Assembly (NCBI RefSeq): GCF_900074925.1
Contig: NW_019716255.1
Span: forward strand, 3,999,604-4,063,603
DNA: 64,000 nucleotides
Source of the DNA: Ramularia collo-cygni
Lineage: Eukaryota > Ascomycota > Dothideomycetes > Mycosphaerellales > Mycosphaerellaceae
Direction: 5' to 3'
In this document: in pieces, positions 34,915 to 46,268 of the stretch
How the letters are laid out: each line of letters begins with the position of its first letter
How positions within the stretch are numbered: the first letter of the stretch is position 1
Made by a program: the position numbers and the translations under genes
The notes under the pieces: model-generated
Seen by the model: the letters and a program-made list of their open reading frames with translations, nothing else
The model's database searches: none
Told to the model about the DNA's origin: nothing

Positions 34915-35963
34915 TCACTCAACAGCAGAGCTGCAATCAATGAATCCCGCCACCTTACTCTCAGGTATCCCCAGAACACTGAGCTTATACATAGCAGCTT
35001 TGAAAGCTTCACCCCACACCTCGAAATCATTCCCAAACTCCGTGAAAGCTCTCCCCGAAGCCGTGCCCAGCTTTGCGAGATTCTTATCCGAGTCAAAACT
35101 ATACACACCCTCGGTTGTACCATTTTGTGTTTGCTTGTAGTAGTTCGCATCCCAGGTAGTCGGTGTAGTATCCTGAGCGCCTATGAATCACGGTGAGAAG
35201 GTTTTGAGAAGAAATTTCTCGAATACATGTCCGCTTACCTCCTGACGGAATGCCATCCTGTTCTTCAGCGAACGCTTTAGAAACGGAATGTGCGCCTAGC
35301 AGAGCTGCTAGTTCTCGCGCGTCGAACCCCTTCGCGGCCCAGAGATCAAGGAGTACTGAGGCGCTTGAGTTGGCGCCAAAGGCTTCGGGTAGCATGTCCA
35401 GCGGACAAGCAGTGGCATCGTCTATGCGTCCGACGACCTACGAATCATGTTAGAGAAGTTGCAAACCGAATAAGGTCGATCTCACACACGGCCTTGTACA
35501 CCGGGCCTCCTGGACAACTTTTCGTCCCAATGACGCCAGCGAACTGGACAAAGTCCGCAGCTCCCACGTTGCGGTTCTTGTAAGTTTTGTATTTGGGTAG
35601 CAAGAAATCATTCCGGAAGTCTTGCATTGGATCATTAATGGTACGAGCAATTTCTGAATCGCTCAAGAGAAGCGAGCCATCCGCACCACCTGTGGCGGGT
35701 CCATATGGTTTCGTGAGGGAACTATAGCCCGCTCCATCGTGGAAGGCGAATCGAATGGCTGATCTTGCGTCGTTGTTGCAATCTGCGAACGAGTTTTGGA
35801 GGTCTGATGCGATTTCCTTCCAAATTGCTGGACAGACGGCTTTTGGTTGGATTGGGCCTTCTGTGGGGTTGGAAGCGTAGCCTTGAGGCCCAGCGTCTGG
35901 AAGGACTAGGCTGAGGGCAGGCGAGAATGTTGCGAGGAGGATAATGAAATGCATCGGAAACAT
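34915..35963 (-). CDS. Secreted heme peroxidase (fungal class II-like)
   Basis: Minus-strand exons 35963-35490, 35437-35239 and 35180-34915 encode 312 residues. A signal peptide (MHFIILLATFSPALSLV region) indicates secretion. The distal heme motif is AIRFAFHDGAGY with Arg71 and His75. GGADGSLLL matches the distal calcium/heme edge. The proximal heme ligand is His208 in LAALLGAHSV. VGRIDDATACP precedes it, as in plant-type peroxidase superfamily members. I see no evidence for the Mn-binding or long-range Trp residues of ligninolytic enzymes, so a generic peroxidase is the safest call. The expected reaction is H2O2-dependent oxidation of phenolic substrates outside the cell. Confidence 0.9.
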
Positions 35964-37063
35964 GTTGAAGGAATGTAAAACGAGGTTGGGTATTGTTGAG
36001 CTCCAGGAGATAGGTCATATGTCAACCGAACGAAACTTAACTGCTGTCTGTCGTGCTGCCGCAGCACAAGTCAATAGCTGCGGGCCCTAGTTGACGCCGA
36101 TTTCTAGCACACTCTTACAAGGCGTGCCACCAAATGTACCGCCTCTGTGGTCGGAGGAATTTGTGGTCGTTTCTTTCGTTTGCACACGCCAGTCCCGAGG
36201 ATGCGCTGCCATCGTCGGCGTGCGATACTGCACACGGGATGATTCAACAGTATGTAATCCTTGGACTGGCTGCATGCAAGGTTCTATGGGTGGTCAGCTT
36301 TGACACGATGCTGTGCGCGTGTCATTTCCAGACGTTGAGAAAGTACAGCATGCAACCATAGCCGAATACCCTCTCTTCAATGCTGAACCTTCTGCACTCT
36401 CCGCCCAATGCCGACGTTTGAGGCCAAAAATTACCTCTNCGAACAATGACAGATGAAGTCGATTTCGGGACGGCTTTGCGAGTCAAATTAGCGAAGAGAC
36501 ATTCCGCCGCGGTAGGATGCTGTATAGCTACTTGAACCCCAGAATGTCTGCCCGCCACTGCATCTGCACAAGAACTCACAGGATATGACACAGCAGAGCG
36601 TAATAAGAAGATGGGAGTCTGTATCACCACATCAGGGAAGCAACCAAGCATGACCAGGTTGACCGGACGCCTTCGTGGTCATCTTGCATGTATAGAGCCC
36701 GGGTAAGCTTTCCGAGGTCTATTGCTGCGATCACCTACAATGTTTGAGATGATACGAAAATCTGGCAGGCTCTGCGGTGAAGGGGGTTTGCTTCTGACAA
36801 TGATTCCTGCCAACGGATGAGAAGGGTGGGAGGAAGAGGAACAGCAGAGGCAGCAAATGCATTTCTCTTTATACCTGTAAATACCGCGAAACGTTCTGAA
36901 ATCTTCCGCAAGAGACTCGCGTGGGATTCGCTCATCCATTGAGTTCACCACGCTGCAGATCACTCGCCAAGAGCCATTTCCACCGCCTTCGTGACGAGGA
37001 TGTGGATTGCAAACCTCCCAGCACGACCGATCTGCCACCGCGACAGGGGAAGCTGTTGCAAAT
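35964..37063. promoter_or_regulatory. Divergent intergenic region
   Basis: This region lies between the peroxidase (minus) and the TPR protein (plus) and should hold both promoters. Several short frames were inspected; none is convincing. Confidence 0.35.
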
Positions 37064-39808
37064 ATGGCTGAAGCCACCACGGCCTCCCAACAGCTACGCG
37101 CGAAAGGCAACGAAGCCTATCTCGCTGGTCGAGTTCCAGACGGTGCCAATGCATATCCCGTCGCCACATGAAGATATTCGCTAACATGATCAGCTATATC
37201 ACTGTATGAGAAAGCCGCTGAGGCTGCGCCAGATGATCCAGCGCCATTGTCGAATCTTTCTGCAGCATTCTTCGAGCTCGGAGACTATAATGCTTCAGTC
37301 AAGGCATCGGACCATGCAATGGCTTTCAGTGAAGACGAGAGCAAGCGGCAGAAGCTATATTTACGAAAAGCCAAGTCCCTCCTTTATCTTCTCGACTACG
37401 ATGCCGCCGCTGTGACAGTTGAGAATCTCGAGGAGGGCGTCGAGAAGACGAAGCTCAATGCCGTAATACTGAACACACTCCAGAGCCGCTCGAAGGCTGA
37501 GGCCGAAGAATCTTTGACAATTCCCAGACGGCTGATCACAGACCTGCCTAGGTACAAGGAGATGATACGTAACGTTCAGCAGTACTTTACAGTAGGTCAC
37601 GATATCCCAGAGTCTCTGTACGATGGGGACTTGCTCGATACCGGAAGAGAAAAGATATCACTGCTCTTCGCGGGCATTGGTGATGGGCGACATCTTTACC
37701 ATACCATTCTATCTGCTGGATTCGATAAGAAGGCGAGCGAAAAATGCTTCCACTTGACGATTGTCGACCACAAAGCCGGTGTCATCGCTCGAGATTTCCT
37801 GGTCTTGCTTATGATCAACGACTTCTCAAAAGTCCTGGATGATGACGAGAAAAAGGCGACGAGCTTGATCTTCCCGCTCTTCTATTACACATACCTTTCG
37901 CCTATAATGCCTCCTTTGCTTCACGATGTTCTACAGGCGAAGATTGGTGATGCCATTGCCATACTTCACCAACCAGAGCTCATGCCTGCTTTCTTGGATA
38001 TTCCCATCGCATATCACGATGAGGCCCTTCGTATGTTGATGGAATGGCAAGAGGAGGCGGGGACAGAGTACCCGACCAAGCCTGTGAGAGAGGAAGTCGT
38101 CCGGCAGAGGAAGCAAGGGAAACAGTCCCAGTTAGGCATGCTGATGAAGTATGGTAAGGGTATAGAGGATATCAGGCCACCACCTGTCAGCTGCGAAAAG
38201 GAGCAAGCTTTCTACGAAGAGTTCGGAATTTTGACCATGAATTGGGCTAGTCATCAACTGTTCTACGAAGAGGAACTCCAGCAAGCGTTTGATGACTTCG
38301 ATATGGATGACCCCGAAGCACTCAATGCCGACTTCCTGGATAAAGTCGATGACTGCTGGAAGACCAATCCCACTTTTGTAGATCTGGAGTGGCAGCGGAA
38401 TCGTGAAGATTCACACATGTACTTGGTTGTTAATCACGATCCTTTCGAAACTGGTCACGACCTGCTGCAAGCGGGTGCCAAAGCTCCAGAGAAACAAGGA
38501 CTGTTGAATATCGTTTCCTTCTGGTTCAACGGCATCTGTCATGGTTTCTCCCGGATGAGAGGCCGATGCAAAGTTGAGGCATGCATTGGCGACATTGCAA
38601 CAGTCCTGGAGCAAATCACGTCTGGCACAGTTGGTCATCGAGCAGCCTCAGACGGATCGGACACTGTGACGGATAAGTTGCAGGCTGATGACATTCTTCA
38701 CAAGGAGCTGGTTGTCTATCCAGCAGCATACGATCGCATCCATTTGTCGAACATTCCAGACTACATTGGTGGCTCACTTCCAGTGTACTTGCATGCCATT
38801 CCCGCGTTGTATCCAGGCGAAACCTCCTACGTTACTTCAACCTGCCTACGTAACCCTCCTCGCTGGAACTCGCATAGAGATTTCGACCATGAGTACGTTG
38901 CACTCAGCGAGCCTACAGAGCTGGAGTCGATCTTTCACGTCCGTGTGGAACAAGCCCAGGACCTAGGTGACTACCCGATACTGGCCCAATACGTGCGATG
39001 GTACCATCATCCGGTCCCAGCTTCGTTCTCGAACTTGCTCCCCCGTGCTCGCTTAGAAACTTGGTTGTATCGACTCTTCTTCAAGACGATGATTCCGATC
39101 GCGAGACCTATGCGTGACTCTGCATTGATCTACTCCCCACTGAACCTTACGGTCTTCCTACGACTGTGTAGTCATCTGCATACGGCCGGCTATCCAGCGC
39201 ACTGGATGAGCGGCGTCCTCGAAGCACTTATCTCTGGTAGTGTGAGAACTACAGCTCGTCCGCCAAGATCGGATCCCCTAGCCATCGAAGAGACCGAAAG
39301 AAAAATGCCCATGCTCATGCAGTCAACGAAGCCATTCATTGCGGAGCTAACCAGTTTGCTCAGTTTTTGGCAATTCTCGTTACCTTTCGGAGTACTCTCA
39401 GACAACATTCCCAACAGGAAAGATGTACATCGCTACGAAATCGACTTTCCCAAATGCGAAGATTTCTACGCAGAAACACCAGTCTTTATCCTAGCGCTCT
39501 TCCATCTGAAAATCTTACCTGTTGAGGCATGTGAAAATGTACGACCCGTACTACTGAGCGATGAACTCGGCAGTTCTTCGCCACGAGCGAGAGAAGCTAG
39601 AGATGTAGGGTTACATATCATATCGACTTGGAAATGGAAGAGAGCTGCGAAGAGGGCAACTTTCTGGCTGAGAGAGGATGTTTTGAATGCATATAAAGAT
39701 GATCCGAATTGGGGTCTGGCTATTTGGCGGACTGATACTTGGATTTTACATTCTGGACCGAGGGGTTTGCGGGGATTGAGGGATATGGGGAGGTTTTGGA
39801 TGGATTAG
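37064..39808 (+). CDS. TPR and DUF4470-like domain protein
   Basis: Exon 1 is 37064-37142 and exon 2 is 37194-39808, giving 897 residues. The intron has a weak donor (GTGCCA), but a GCTAAC branch site lies 9 nt before its CAG acceptor, and joining restores AGRVPDAISLYEKAAEAA. The N-terminal 100 residues form tetratricopeptide repeats (LRAKGNEAYLAG, SNLSAAFFELGDYNASV). Around residues 160-240 comes ISLLFAGIGDGRHLYHTILS, the signature of DUF4470-type domains also seen near MYND fingers and in dynein-assembly-factor-like proteins. The long C-terminal part is fungal-specific and globular-looking. No MYND finger, membrane segment or signal peptide is visible. Function is unknown. Confidence 0.85.
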
Positions 39809-39845
39809 GTTGTGTGAGTTCTGAGTCGAAAGGACCGGCGGCTGT

Positions 39846-40121
39846 TCAGTTTGATGTTAGGAGGGAGATGAGTGCTGGTTCAACTCCAGGTAGAAGGGGG
39901 CAGAATCCGGCGTCTAGTAGGTCTTGCAGGAGTGTAAGCGATGGGTCAAATGGATGTGTATATTTGCCGGAATGTTCAGGTAGTTCAAGCTTACGGAGGC
40001 GATGGGTCGCAAGATGCTGCACCATGATTTCCAACACAGGCCTGATGATCGTTTTTCTACTTTCCAGCACGCAAGCAAAATCAGGAACTATAAGGGGAGA
40101 AGGGATAGTGAACTTGATCAA
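39846..40121 (-). CDS. Uncertain small hypothetical protein
   Basis: A minus-strand frame of 91 codons from an ATG at 40121 has protein-like composition (PLIVPDFACVLESRKTII, LATHRLRKLELPEHSGKY). The frame remains open upstream to about 40165, just after a possible TTAG acceptor. It could be the last exon of a gene whose start I cannot find, or chance. It is convergent with the TPR gene. Confidence 0.25.
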   Translation of the reverse strand: MIKFTIPSPLIVPDFACVLESRKTIIRPVLEIMVQHLATHRLRKLELPEHSGKYTHPFDPSLTLLQDLLDAGFCPLLPGVEPALISLLTSN

Positions 40122-40327
40122 GTCATAATGCAGTGCTATCGCTATCCTGCGCGCTTGCTTTCCTAATCACAATAGGAGTTCATATGTACAGATTTCCGCA
40201 CCACAGCGCAACCCACGTTTGCTATTCGTGGAAGCAGAGAAACAGGTTGATTGACCCTCCGAGATGTCTCTTTCCCCCTAAGCTGTATACGCGCACACAG
40301 AGCGACAACAAAGAACCTCCTCCCAAT

Positions 40328-40957
40328 TCACTTCTCCGTCGTAACCCTCTTGGAGCGCCCCAAACAGAAATCGCCAATCTTCATATCTATTCTTGCAGTA
40401 GAACGAAAGATTCCACCAATCTTTCCGACAGGGAACTCAACCATAAAAGGGCGATCTGATGCAGCACGGTTACTTGCCTGAACGAACAACATGCGGTACC
40501 AGGAGCTGTCATCGCCAGACCAACGGATATGGTTGAAATTGAGGAAAACAAGCGAATGTGGACTCTTTCGACCAATGTACAAGGGTCCTTTGTTTCGACC
40601 CCGGAAGAAAGGGTTGATGGCACATTCCTCGCCCTCTAAAGTTCGCCGCAGTTGCTGCTCGGCGTCAGGGAGTTGCTCAAACCATAAAGCTCGTCGGAGA
40701 TCGATGGAGTTCTGAACGGTGGCGCGGAATGTCTTGTTGACGCGCTGGCAGAGGAGTAGTGTCTTGAGCTTTGCGATATCTGCAGGCTCCCCGATGTTGG
40801 TGCGTAGCTCGAGAAGGATCATTTGAAGAAGTTCTGGGATGTTGAAGACTCGGGGAGCAGCGCTTGAGAGATTCTGATTCTGTTCTTGGCTCGACGGCAT
40901 AGCGATGCTGGTGGAGGCAACACTGCGATTCTCGTGGGCTTTGACGTGAAGAGACAT
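40328..40957 (-). CDS. F-box-like protein
   Basis: This intronless frame encodes 209 residues. After a short disordered N-terminus comes an F-box-like helical unit: RVFNIPELLQMILLEL, then LLLCQRVNKTFRATVQNSI and LRRALWFEQL. The second half carries NFNHIRW, a Trp-rich stretch (SSWYRMLFVQ) and FMVEFPVGKIGG, a pattern I remember from a family expanded in Dothideomycetes. An F-box would recruit Skp1 and the substrate would be bound by the C-terminal half, but neither is proven. It heads a group of short F-box-like genes to the right, from which it differs in sequence. Confidence 0.75.
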   Translation of the reverse strand: MSLHVKAHENRSVASTSIAMPSSQEQNQNLSSAAPRVFNIPELLQMILLELRTNIGEPADIAKLKTLLLCQRVNKTFRATVQNSIDLRRALWFEQLPDAEQQLRRTLEGEECAINPFFRGRNKGPLYIGRKSPHSLVFLNFNHIRWSGDDSSWYRMLFVQASNRAASDRPFMVEFPVGKIGGIFRSTARIDMKIGDFCLGRSKRVTTEK

Positions 40958-41552
40958 GGTGGTGGTTTTGTGCTCGATGATAGCCTGCTGTTGTTTGAGT
41001 CAGTACATCGCGTATGCTCAAACTTTCCAAAAGAACCTCGCTGACCTTTTTGCCCATCTCGCGCTGCTCGCGCGCTTAGAGGACCTGTCGATATGCAGGT
41101 ACTACCGATTGTTTTGACGAAGTTAGATAAGGAGAAATCAAGACGGCTAAGGGAGCTGCCTCCTTCTCGGGCGCTCCTCCGAAGTTTTCGAGGGTTCGTA
41201 GACAAGTATGCCTTGTGTGCCTTCTGTGCAGTGCGAGTTCCCAACCCAATTGTGAGTGTTATCTCGAGCTTTTCTGTGGCTCATGTGAGTGTCTCAAAAA
41301 GCGGCTGAAGAAGCACAAGCCTTGGCATCCTTTCATGTGACAACACCCGCCCGCCTTCCCGCTATAAGTACCCGCTACTCGAGATCCTCAACTTCGAACC
41401 GCGCACCAACATCGATCTCAACGACATCGCTGATACCTCCTTGTATCACCCATCCTTCTTCGCCAACTTCGACGCCTTTTTGCCAACACGTCCTGCATTG
41501 GTCAACATCAGCCTCACAGCCTGTTATACATCACCCTACCTCACTGCGCACC
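40958..41552. promoter_or_regulatory. Divergent intergenic region
   Basis: This region separates two F-box-like genes transcribed away from each other. The frame of the right-hand gene is open back to 41289, but the ATG at 41553 fits the paralogues. Confidence 0.4.
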
Positions 41553-42149
41553 ATGGACAACATCACGAACATCAAGGACGAGTGCGAGGTTATGCGCGAG
41601 CGTCTCGAGGATCTTCCTCAGGAACTCTATGACCAGATCTACAAGACAGTCTTCACCGCCCCGCCAGGAGTACGCAACATGCACAATGGAGATGGAGTAA
41701 ACACCAGACTCCTGCAAATCTCTCGAGCATCTCGTGCGCTTTACGCCAAATCCTACTATGGTGCGGGTGCAGACTTCGTCTTCACCAGCGAGATGTACTT
41801 GTATCACTCCACCATGCTGTCGTGGATCCAAGTCCTGCCCGCCGAGCATTTGGAATACATCGAGCGAATCACCATGATCTCTTTCGAGCAAGCTTCTCCA
41901 GCTATGATCGCACTCGAGATTGATTGGGTGAAGGCATCCTACCAAGTTTTGGGATTGGACCACGTCGTGAGTAAGTGCGTCTTTGTGCGCAAGTGCGCCT
42001 CCATGATTTCTCCGATGGGACGGAATGATGGCTTGGAGGACAACAAAGACGAGCACGAGCCAGGAAGGAAGTTCGGCCAGAATCGTATCGACAAGCTCGA
42101 TGATTGGATCGTTGCCAATGAGGGGTATCGTTGTACACGACACGACTGA
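41553..42149 (+). CDS. LPxELYD family protein (F-box-like), copy 1
   Basis: Intronless, 198 residues. After about 20 residues the F-box-like start EDLPQELYDQIYKTVFTAPP appears. NTRLLQISRASRALYAKSYY and FTSEMYLYHSTMLSWIQ follow, and then LPAEHLEYIERITM. The same order of motifs occurs in four more genes to the right. The unit looks like a minimal F-box helix followed by a conserved hydrophobic core and a Trp-centred motif, without leucine-rich repeats or WD repeats. Function is unknown; a Skp1-binding adaptor is possible. The start was chosen at MDNITN because the upstream part of the open frame is Ser/Thr/Pro-rich and absent in the paralogues. Confidence 0.7.
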   Translation: MDNITNIKDECEVMRERLEDLPQELYDQIYKTVFTAPPGVRNMHNGDGVNTRLLQISRASRALYAKSYYGAGADFVFTSEMYLYHSTMLSWIQVLPAEHLEYIERITMISFEQASPAMIALEIDWVKASYQVLGLDHVVSKCVFVRKCASMISPMGRNDGLEDNKDEHEPGRKFGQNRIDKLDDWIVANEGYRCTRHD

Positions 42150-43117
42150 GCTTCTGCGGAGGCGCCCTCCAGCTTGAAACCAACGGGAAATCACGAATCG
42201 GAACGGTCCAAGGTCTTGCGAATGTTTATGACGATACTAGCAAGGATTGAAGGGATTGAAGAGTACGCTCCAGACTCTGCAAATCTCTCCCATTCGATCT
42301 CGCTGGTGACGAGGGATAATCTATCCACGAACAGGTTCACAAGGCGCGGTCTACTGAGTTCATTCAATGGCTTATCACCGATTACGGGTGGACTTGAGCG
42401 CAGGAAGGATGGACCTCGGCGATATTACCTGGGAAAGGAGGACTGTTTTTGCTGCCATGAAGCGAGTCTGTACATAATGGAAGCTACTTGTGTATGATAG
42501 ACTCGACTTCATAAAAACAGCTATTCAACGAGTCTCTCGAAATGTTTGTTAATGTATGCGTGCGCCTATGTCTTCGTCACTATCACTGAGCCACCAGAAA
42601 ATGCGATCAACACAAGCCGCCAGCAATGACTAGAGATATGAACGACTTGCAGGTATCAAGTATTAATAAGTAGGAAAGAAGACTGCTTTGAAGATCGCGG
42701 GCGGTTTCAACCCGTGAAGCACTATGGAAAGCGCGCAAGCATCCTCGACATAAAAGCTTTTGCGATCTGGAAGGCAGGTTCAGATGCAATGTGTCTTCAA
42801 TGCAAGATGACGAGAATGTTCTGATCTTGGCAGGCTTTCACATGACAACATCCGGTCGCTCACGTAATAAACCCTGCTTGAACTAGACTAGCCGCCGCAA
42901 GCACCCTTATCTCGACGCCGACTTTGCAAAACACATCCACTCGACAACACCACCACCAACTTCTCTACTTGTTGTTCCCAACACCCCCGCGCGGTCTTCG
43001 GCGGTGGTCCTTCAACAGTTGCACGTTCTCATTGCGCGCCTCCCTATCGGCATTGCCTGTTTCGCTACGATAACACGGTTTCTGTGTTCGTTTACGGCTA
43101 CGCGGCCTCCTTCACAT
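42150..43117. other. Intergenic, no gene seen
   Basis: About 1 kb between two LPxELYD genes. No convincing frame is present. Confidence 0.4.
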
Positions 43118-43169
43118 CGCAACTTCAATCCGCAACTTCAATCGGCAACTTCAATCCGAAACTTCAATC
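43118..43169. repeat. 13-bp tandem repeat just before a start codon
   Basis: Four copies of CGCAACTTCAATC, with one or two changes in copies 3 and 4, end six bases before the ATG at 43176; the start itself lies in a degenerate fifth copy (AGCAACATG). The repeat would be in the 5' leader. Confidence 0.92.
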
Positions 43170-43175
43170 AGCAAC

Positions 43176-43787
43176 ATGGCTGCATCAATCGACAGCGCGG
43201 ACCTCCGCCTCCTACTCGAGAAGCTCCCCCAAGAACTTTACGACATGATCTACAAGGATGTGTTCACCGCCACCCCATGTTCCAGAAACCCCACCACCGG
43301 CCAAGGCGTCAACAACAACATGCTCCAAGTCAGCCGCCACACGCGCGCCGAGTACGCAAAGACCTACTACGGACCAGGCGCCGAATTCGTCTTCAATCAC
43401 CGAGACGACCCCTTTTCCTATGTCGCCATGATATCGTGGATCGAGACCCTACCCGCTGAACACGTCAACCTAATCGACCACATCCTCTTTATTCTCGAGA
43501 AGGAAACCGAAGAAGATGGAACTCGCATGGATGTGGATGTCGACACGAGCATCGAGGTTCAGAAGCTCGAGCTCGCGGTCAAGTTTATCCCCGATCATGT
43601 TGTCGATAAGTGCGATTATCGATTCGTGGTCGTGATTGATCCCGANGAGAGCAGATTGTCTATTATGGAGGCCCTTGAGAGTCGCGCATACATCTTTGGT
43701 GCGAGGCGATCGAAGCGCTGGCTTCGGCGCATTTGGGCTGCGACACAGCCTGCGAGCCATCTCAGGAAACTTCAGCGACCAAGCTGA
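43176..43787 (+). CDS. LPxELYD family protein (F-box-like), copy 2
   Basis: Intronless, 203 residues, and clearly a paralogue of the 41553 gene. EKLPQELYDMIYKDVFTATP is followed by NNNMLQVSRHTRAEYAKTYY. AEFVFNHRDDPFSYVAMISW and LPAEHVNLIDHI then match copy 1 position by position. The C-terminal 60 residues differ and end in a basic stretch (RRSKRWLRRIW). One N is in codon 157. The 5' leader contains a 13-bp tandem repeat running up to the ATG. Function unknown. Confidence 0.72.
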   Translation: MAASIDSADLRLLLEKLPQELYDMIYKDVFTATPCSRNPTTGQGVNNNMLQVSRHTRAEYAKTYYGPGAEFVFNHRDDPFSYVAMISWIETLPAEHVNLIDHILFILEKETEEDGTRMDVDVDTSIEVQKLELAVKFIPDHVVDKCDYRFVVVIDPXESRLSIMEALESRAYIFGARRSKRWLRRIWAATQPASHLRKLQRPS

Positions 43788-44771
43788 GATTTTTGAAGAA
43801 TCGAGCGTGTAGCCGTTACAACTGTCATTGTCTATGACAGGTGGCTCACGTATTTGGGGAAGGACACAAGAATCACGAAGGCAGTGGGATCACCTGTCGG
43901 TACCAACACGCGCGGACTTTGTTCACCTTCACGAAACTTGCAACACATACTACGCCAAGACGTGTATTTGTAGGAAAGCATGATCAGTACATGCTACGAG
44001 GAAATTCAACAAAGACTCAAGCACACATGAGAATGTGCACGGTCATGTTCATGAGTGGCAGAATGCGAAGCGAGAAGTTGCATTTCATGGCGCGTGGGTT
44101 TTACGACGTCGTTTGCGGAGATCACAAGGCGTCAGAGCAGTCGTGCTTCACTCAATGATGCGGCTCCAATGCCTGCAACTTTCAAGGCCATGTTTAGCGG
44201 AGTGGTAACCTTTGCGAATATCAATAGGATTGAATGGAAACTCTGCGCATGACGATAACTTTACTCTTTCGCGTTTCATCCAACTCCTATAGCAAGTCTC
44301 TGTGAATACACATGCGTTGGTTGAAACTTGGGAGAGTGTACATCTGAGCTCGAAAGTGTGATGTAATTCTATGAATGAGATATTTTGGCTGTCTATCGAG
44401 TAAGAGAAAGAGGCATTCACTCAAGAAGCGCCAAGATATACTAACCAGGACCAGAGACCAGGGGTGATTCGGAGCCCGAACGCAATATTCTGTAACGGCT
44501 AGGAAGATATACGACTAATGGAAGAGCGATGAAGTCTTACTTTCGTTCGTGCAACTCCAGCTGCGTGTGTTTCGGGAGACGCATCCTTCAATGCAGATCA
44601 GNGCAGCGGGGTTCTTCGGGTGAGCCGCAGCCGAAGCCGGCCAAGGAGGATCAAAGGCGTTAGACTGCATCCTTCAGCATCCTTCTGCATCCTCCAGATT
44701 GGTATAGCTACACCTTACTTCCAAGCCTCACCGACTATCTCTCATCCTCAAGATTGGCCTTACATTCCGCA
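43788..44771. other. Intergenic, no gene seen
   Basis: Nearly 1 kb between copy 2 and the lipase gene. No supported frame; the lipase promoter should be at the right end, where GCATCCTTC-like strings recur near 44665-44695. Confidence 0.4.
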
Positions 44772-46268
44772 ATGGTACAATTTCCACTGGCAGTTATAGC
44801 CTCACTAGCAGCTTATCTACCAGCAACAATCTCCCAGACAGCTACATCCCAAAGCGATACCTGGAACTCCACATTCTCTCTAACTCAAGAGCACATCACC
44901 ACCGCGGGACTAGACAATGTAACAGCAAATGCCGTCAATCTCGCAGCGCGATTCGAACGAACAAACTGGGCGGGAAGCAGCGTCTCGGAAGATCCCTTCT
45001 ACAACCCCCCAAGTAACAGCTCCCATCTCCCACCCGGAGCTCTCCTCTCTGTGGAACACGACACCAACACCTCCTTTTATACTCTCCCTCCAGCAGTCGC
45101 ATTATCGCGAATTCTCTACCAATCCGAAACCATCAACGGTACTGCAGTTCCGGCTTCCGCATATGTGCTCTGGCCATACCTCCCTCGGGAAGACGCTCAC
45201 TGTCCCGGGAAATTCCCCGTCGTGGGATGGGCGCATGGGACGAGTGGGTGTTTAGGAGAGTGTGCACCGAGCCATATCAGGAATTTATGGTATCAATTCG
45301 CGGGGGCGTATGAGGTAGCTTTGCAAGGTTATGTAGTTGTCGCTCCGGACTATGCAGGTAAGAAAACAAAAATCCCCAAAACATCGCCAGATTCGCGCAA
45401 CTCTACTGATTCAAGACAAGGCCTCGGAGTCACACATTTCCCCAACGGAACCTCCATCAAACATCTCTGGCTCTCCGGCCCCTCACAAGCCAACGATCTC
45501 TTCCACTCCATCAAAGCAGCACAATCCGCTTTCCCCCAATTAAGCGACAACTTCGTCCTTCTCGGCCACTCCCAAGGCGGCGCAGCAACCTGGTCCNCAG
45601 CCCAACGACAATTCCAGCGTCCAGTCCCAGGTTACCTCGGAGCAATCTCCATTTCCCCCCCTACGAACCCTCTCCGACAACTCCGCACCGGGCCACTCCT
45701 GGCGCCACTTTTCGCTTTTTTGGCGGCGAATGGTCTGGGACAATTATTCGCATCTTTTGATCCTTTGGAATTCCTCACGGTGAAAGGAGTGCGGATCTTG
45801 AATTTGTTACGTGATGTTAAAGGGTGTGGGAATGTGCAGACTGCTTTACTTAGTCTTGCGGATACTGTTAGACCGGATTTCATGCAAAGTACCTCGTTGA
45901 GACGGTTTGCGGATTTGACTACTAATGGCGGGAAACCCATTTCTGGACCTCTATTGATCATTCAAGGCACCGCGGATCAATTGGTCAAAGTACAAGCTAC
46001 GGATGTGGGGGTTGAGGAGACTTGTATGAAGTATCCTGGGAGTGAATTGGAGTATTTGGTGGTAAATGGGACGGATCATGTGGCGACTGTATTTGGGAGT
46101 CAGAGGATTTGGATGGAGTGGATTGGGGAGAGGTTTGCTGGGAGAAGGGAGGTTGACAAGGCTTTTTGTGAGAGGAAGGTGGTTCGTCNTGTGAGACCTG
46201 TGGGCGTGTATCAGGCGCAGGTGAATTATTATTTGGAATTGGCTACTAAGCCCTATCAGATTGGGTAA
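44772..46268 (+). CDS. Secretory lipase (LIP family, alpha/beta hydrolase)
   Basis: Exons 44772-45357 and 45421-46268 give 477 residues; the GTAAGA...ACAAG intron splits PDYAG from LGVTHF. A signal peptide is present (VQFPLAVIASLAAYLPAT). The alpha/beta-hydrolase fold of the secretory lipase family is shown by VVGWAHGTSGCLGECAP and VVVAPDYAG. The nucleophile elbow is LLGHSQGGAATW with the catalytic Ser. The Asp is likely in IIQGTADQLV and the His in NGTDHVATVFG. Many N-glycosylation sequons support secretion. The enzyme would release fatty acids from esters outside the cell. It sits among the LPxELYD genes without obvious functional link. Two codons contain N. Confidence 0.9.
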   Translation: MVQFPLAVIASLAAYLPATISQTATSQSDTWNSTFSLTQEHITTAGLDNVTANAVNLAARFERTNWAGSSVSEDPFYNPPSNSSHLPPGALLSVEHDTNTSFYTLPPAVALSRILYQSETINGTAVPASAYVLWPYLPREDAHCPGKFPVVGWAHGTSGCLGECAPSHIRNLWYQFAGAYEVALQGYVVVAPDYAGKKTKIPKTSPDSRNSTDSRQGLGVTHFPNGTSIKHLWLSGPSQANDLFHSIKAAQSAFPQLSDNFVLLGHSQGGAATWSXAQRQFQRPVPGYLGAISISPPTNPLRQLRTGPLLAPLFAFLAANGLGQLFASFDPLEFLTVKGVRILNLLRDVKGCGNVQTALLSLADTVRPDFMQSTSLRRFADLTTNGGKPISGPLLIIQGTADQLVKVQATDVGVEETCMKYPGSELEYLVVNGTDHVATVFGSQRIWMEWIGERFAGRREVDKAFCERKVVRXVRPVGVYQAQVNYYLELATKPYQIG

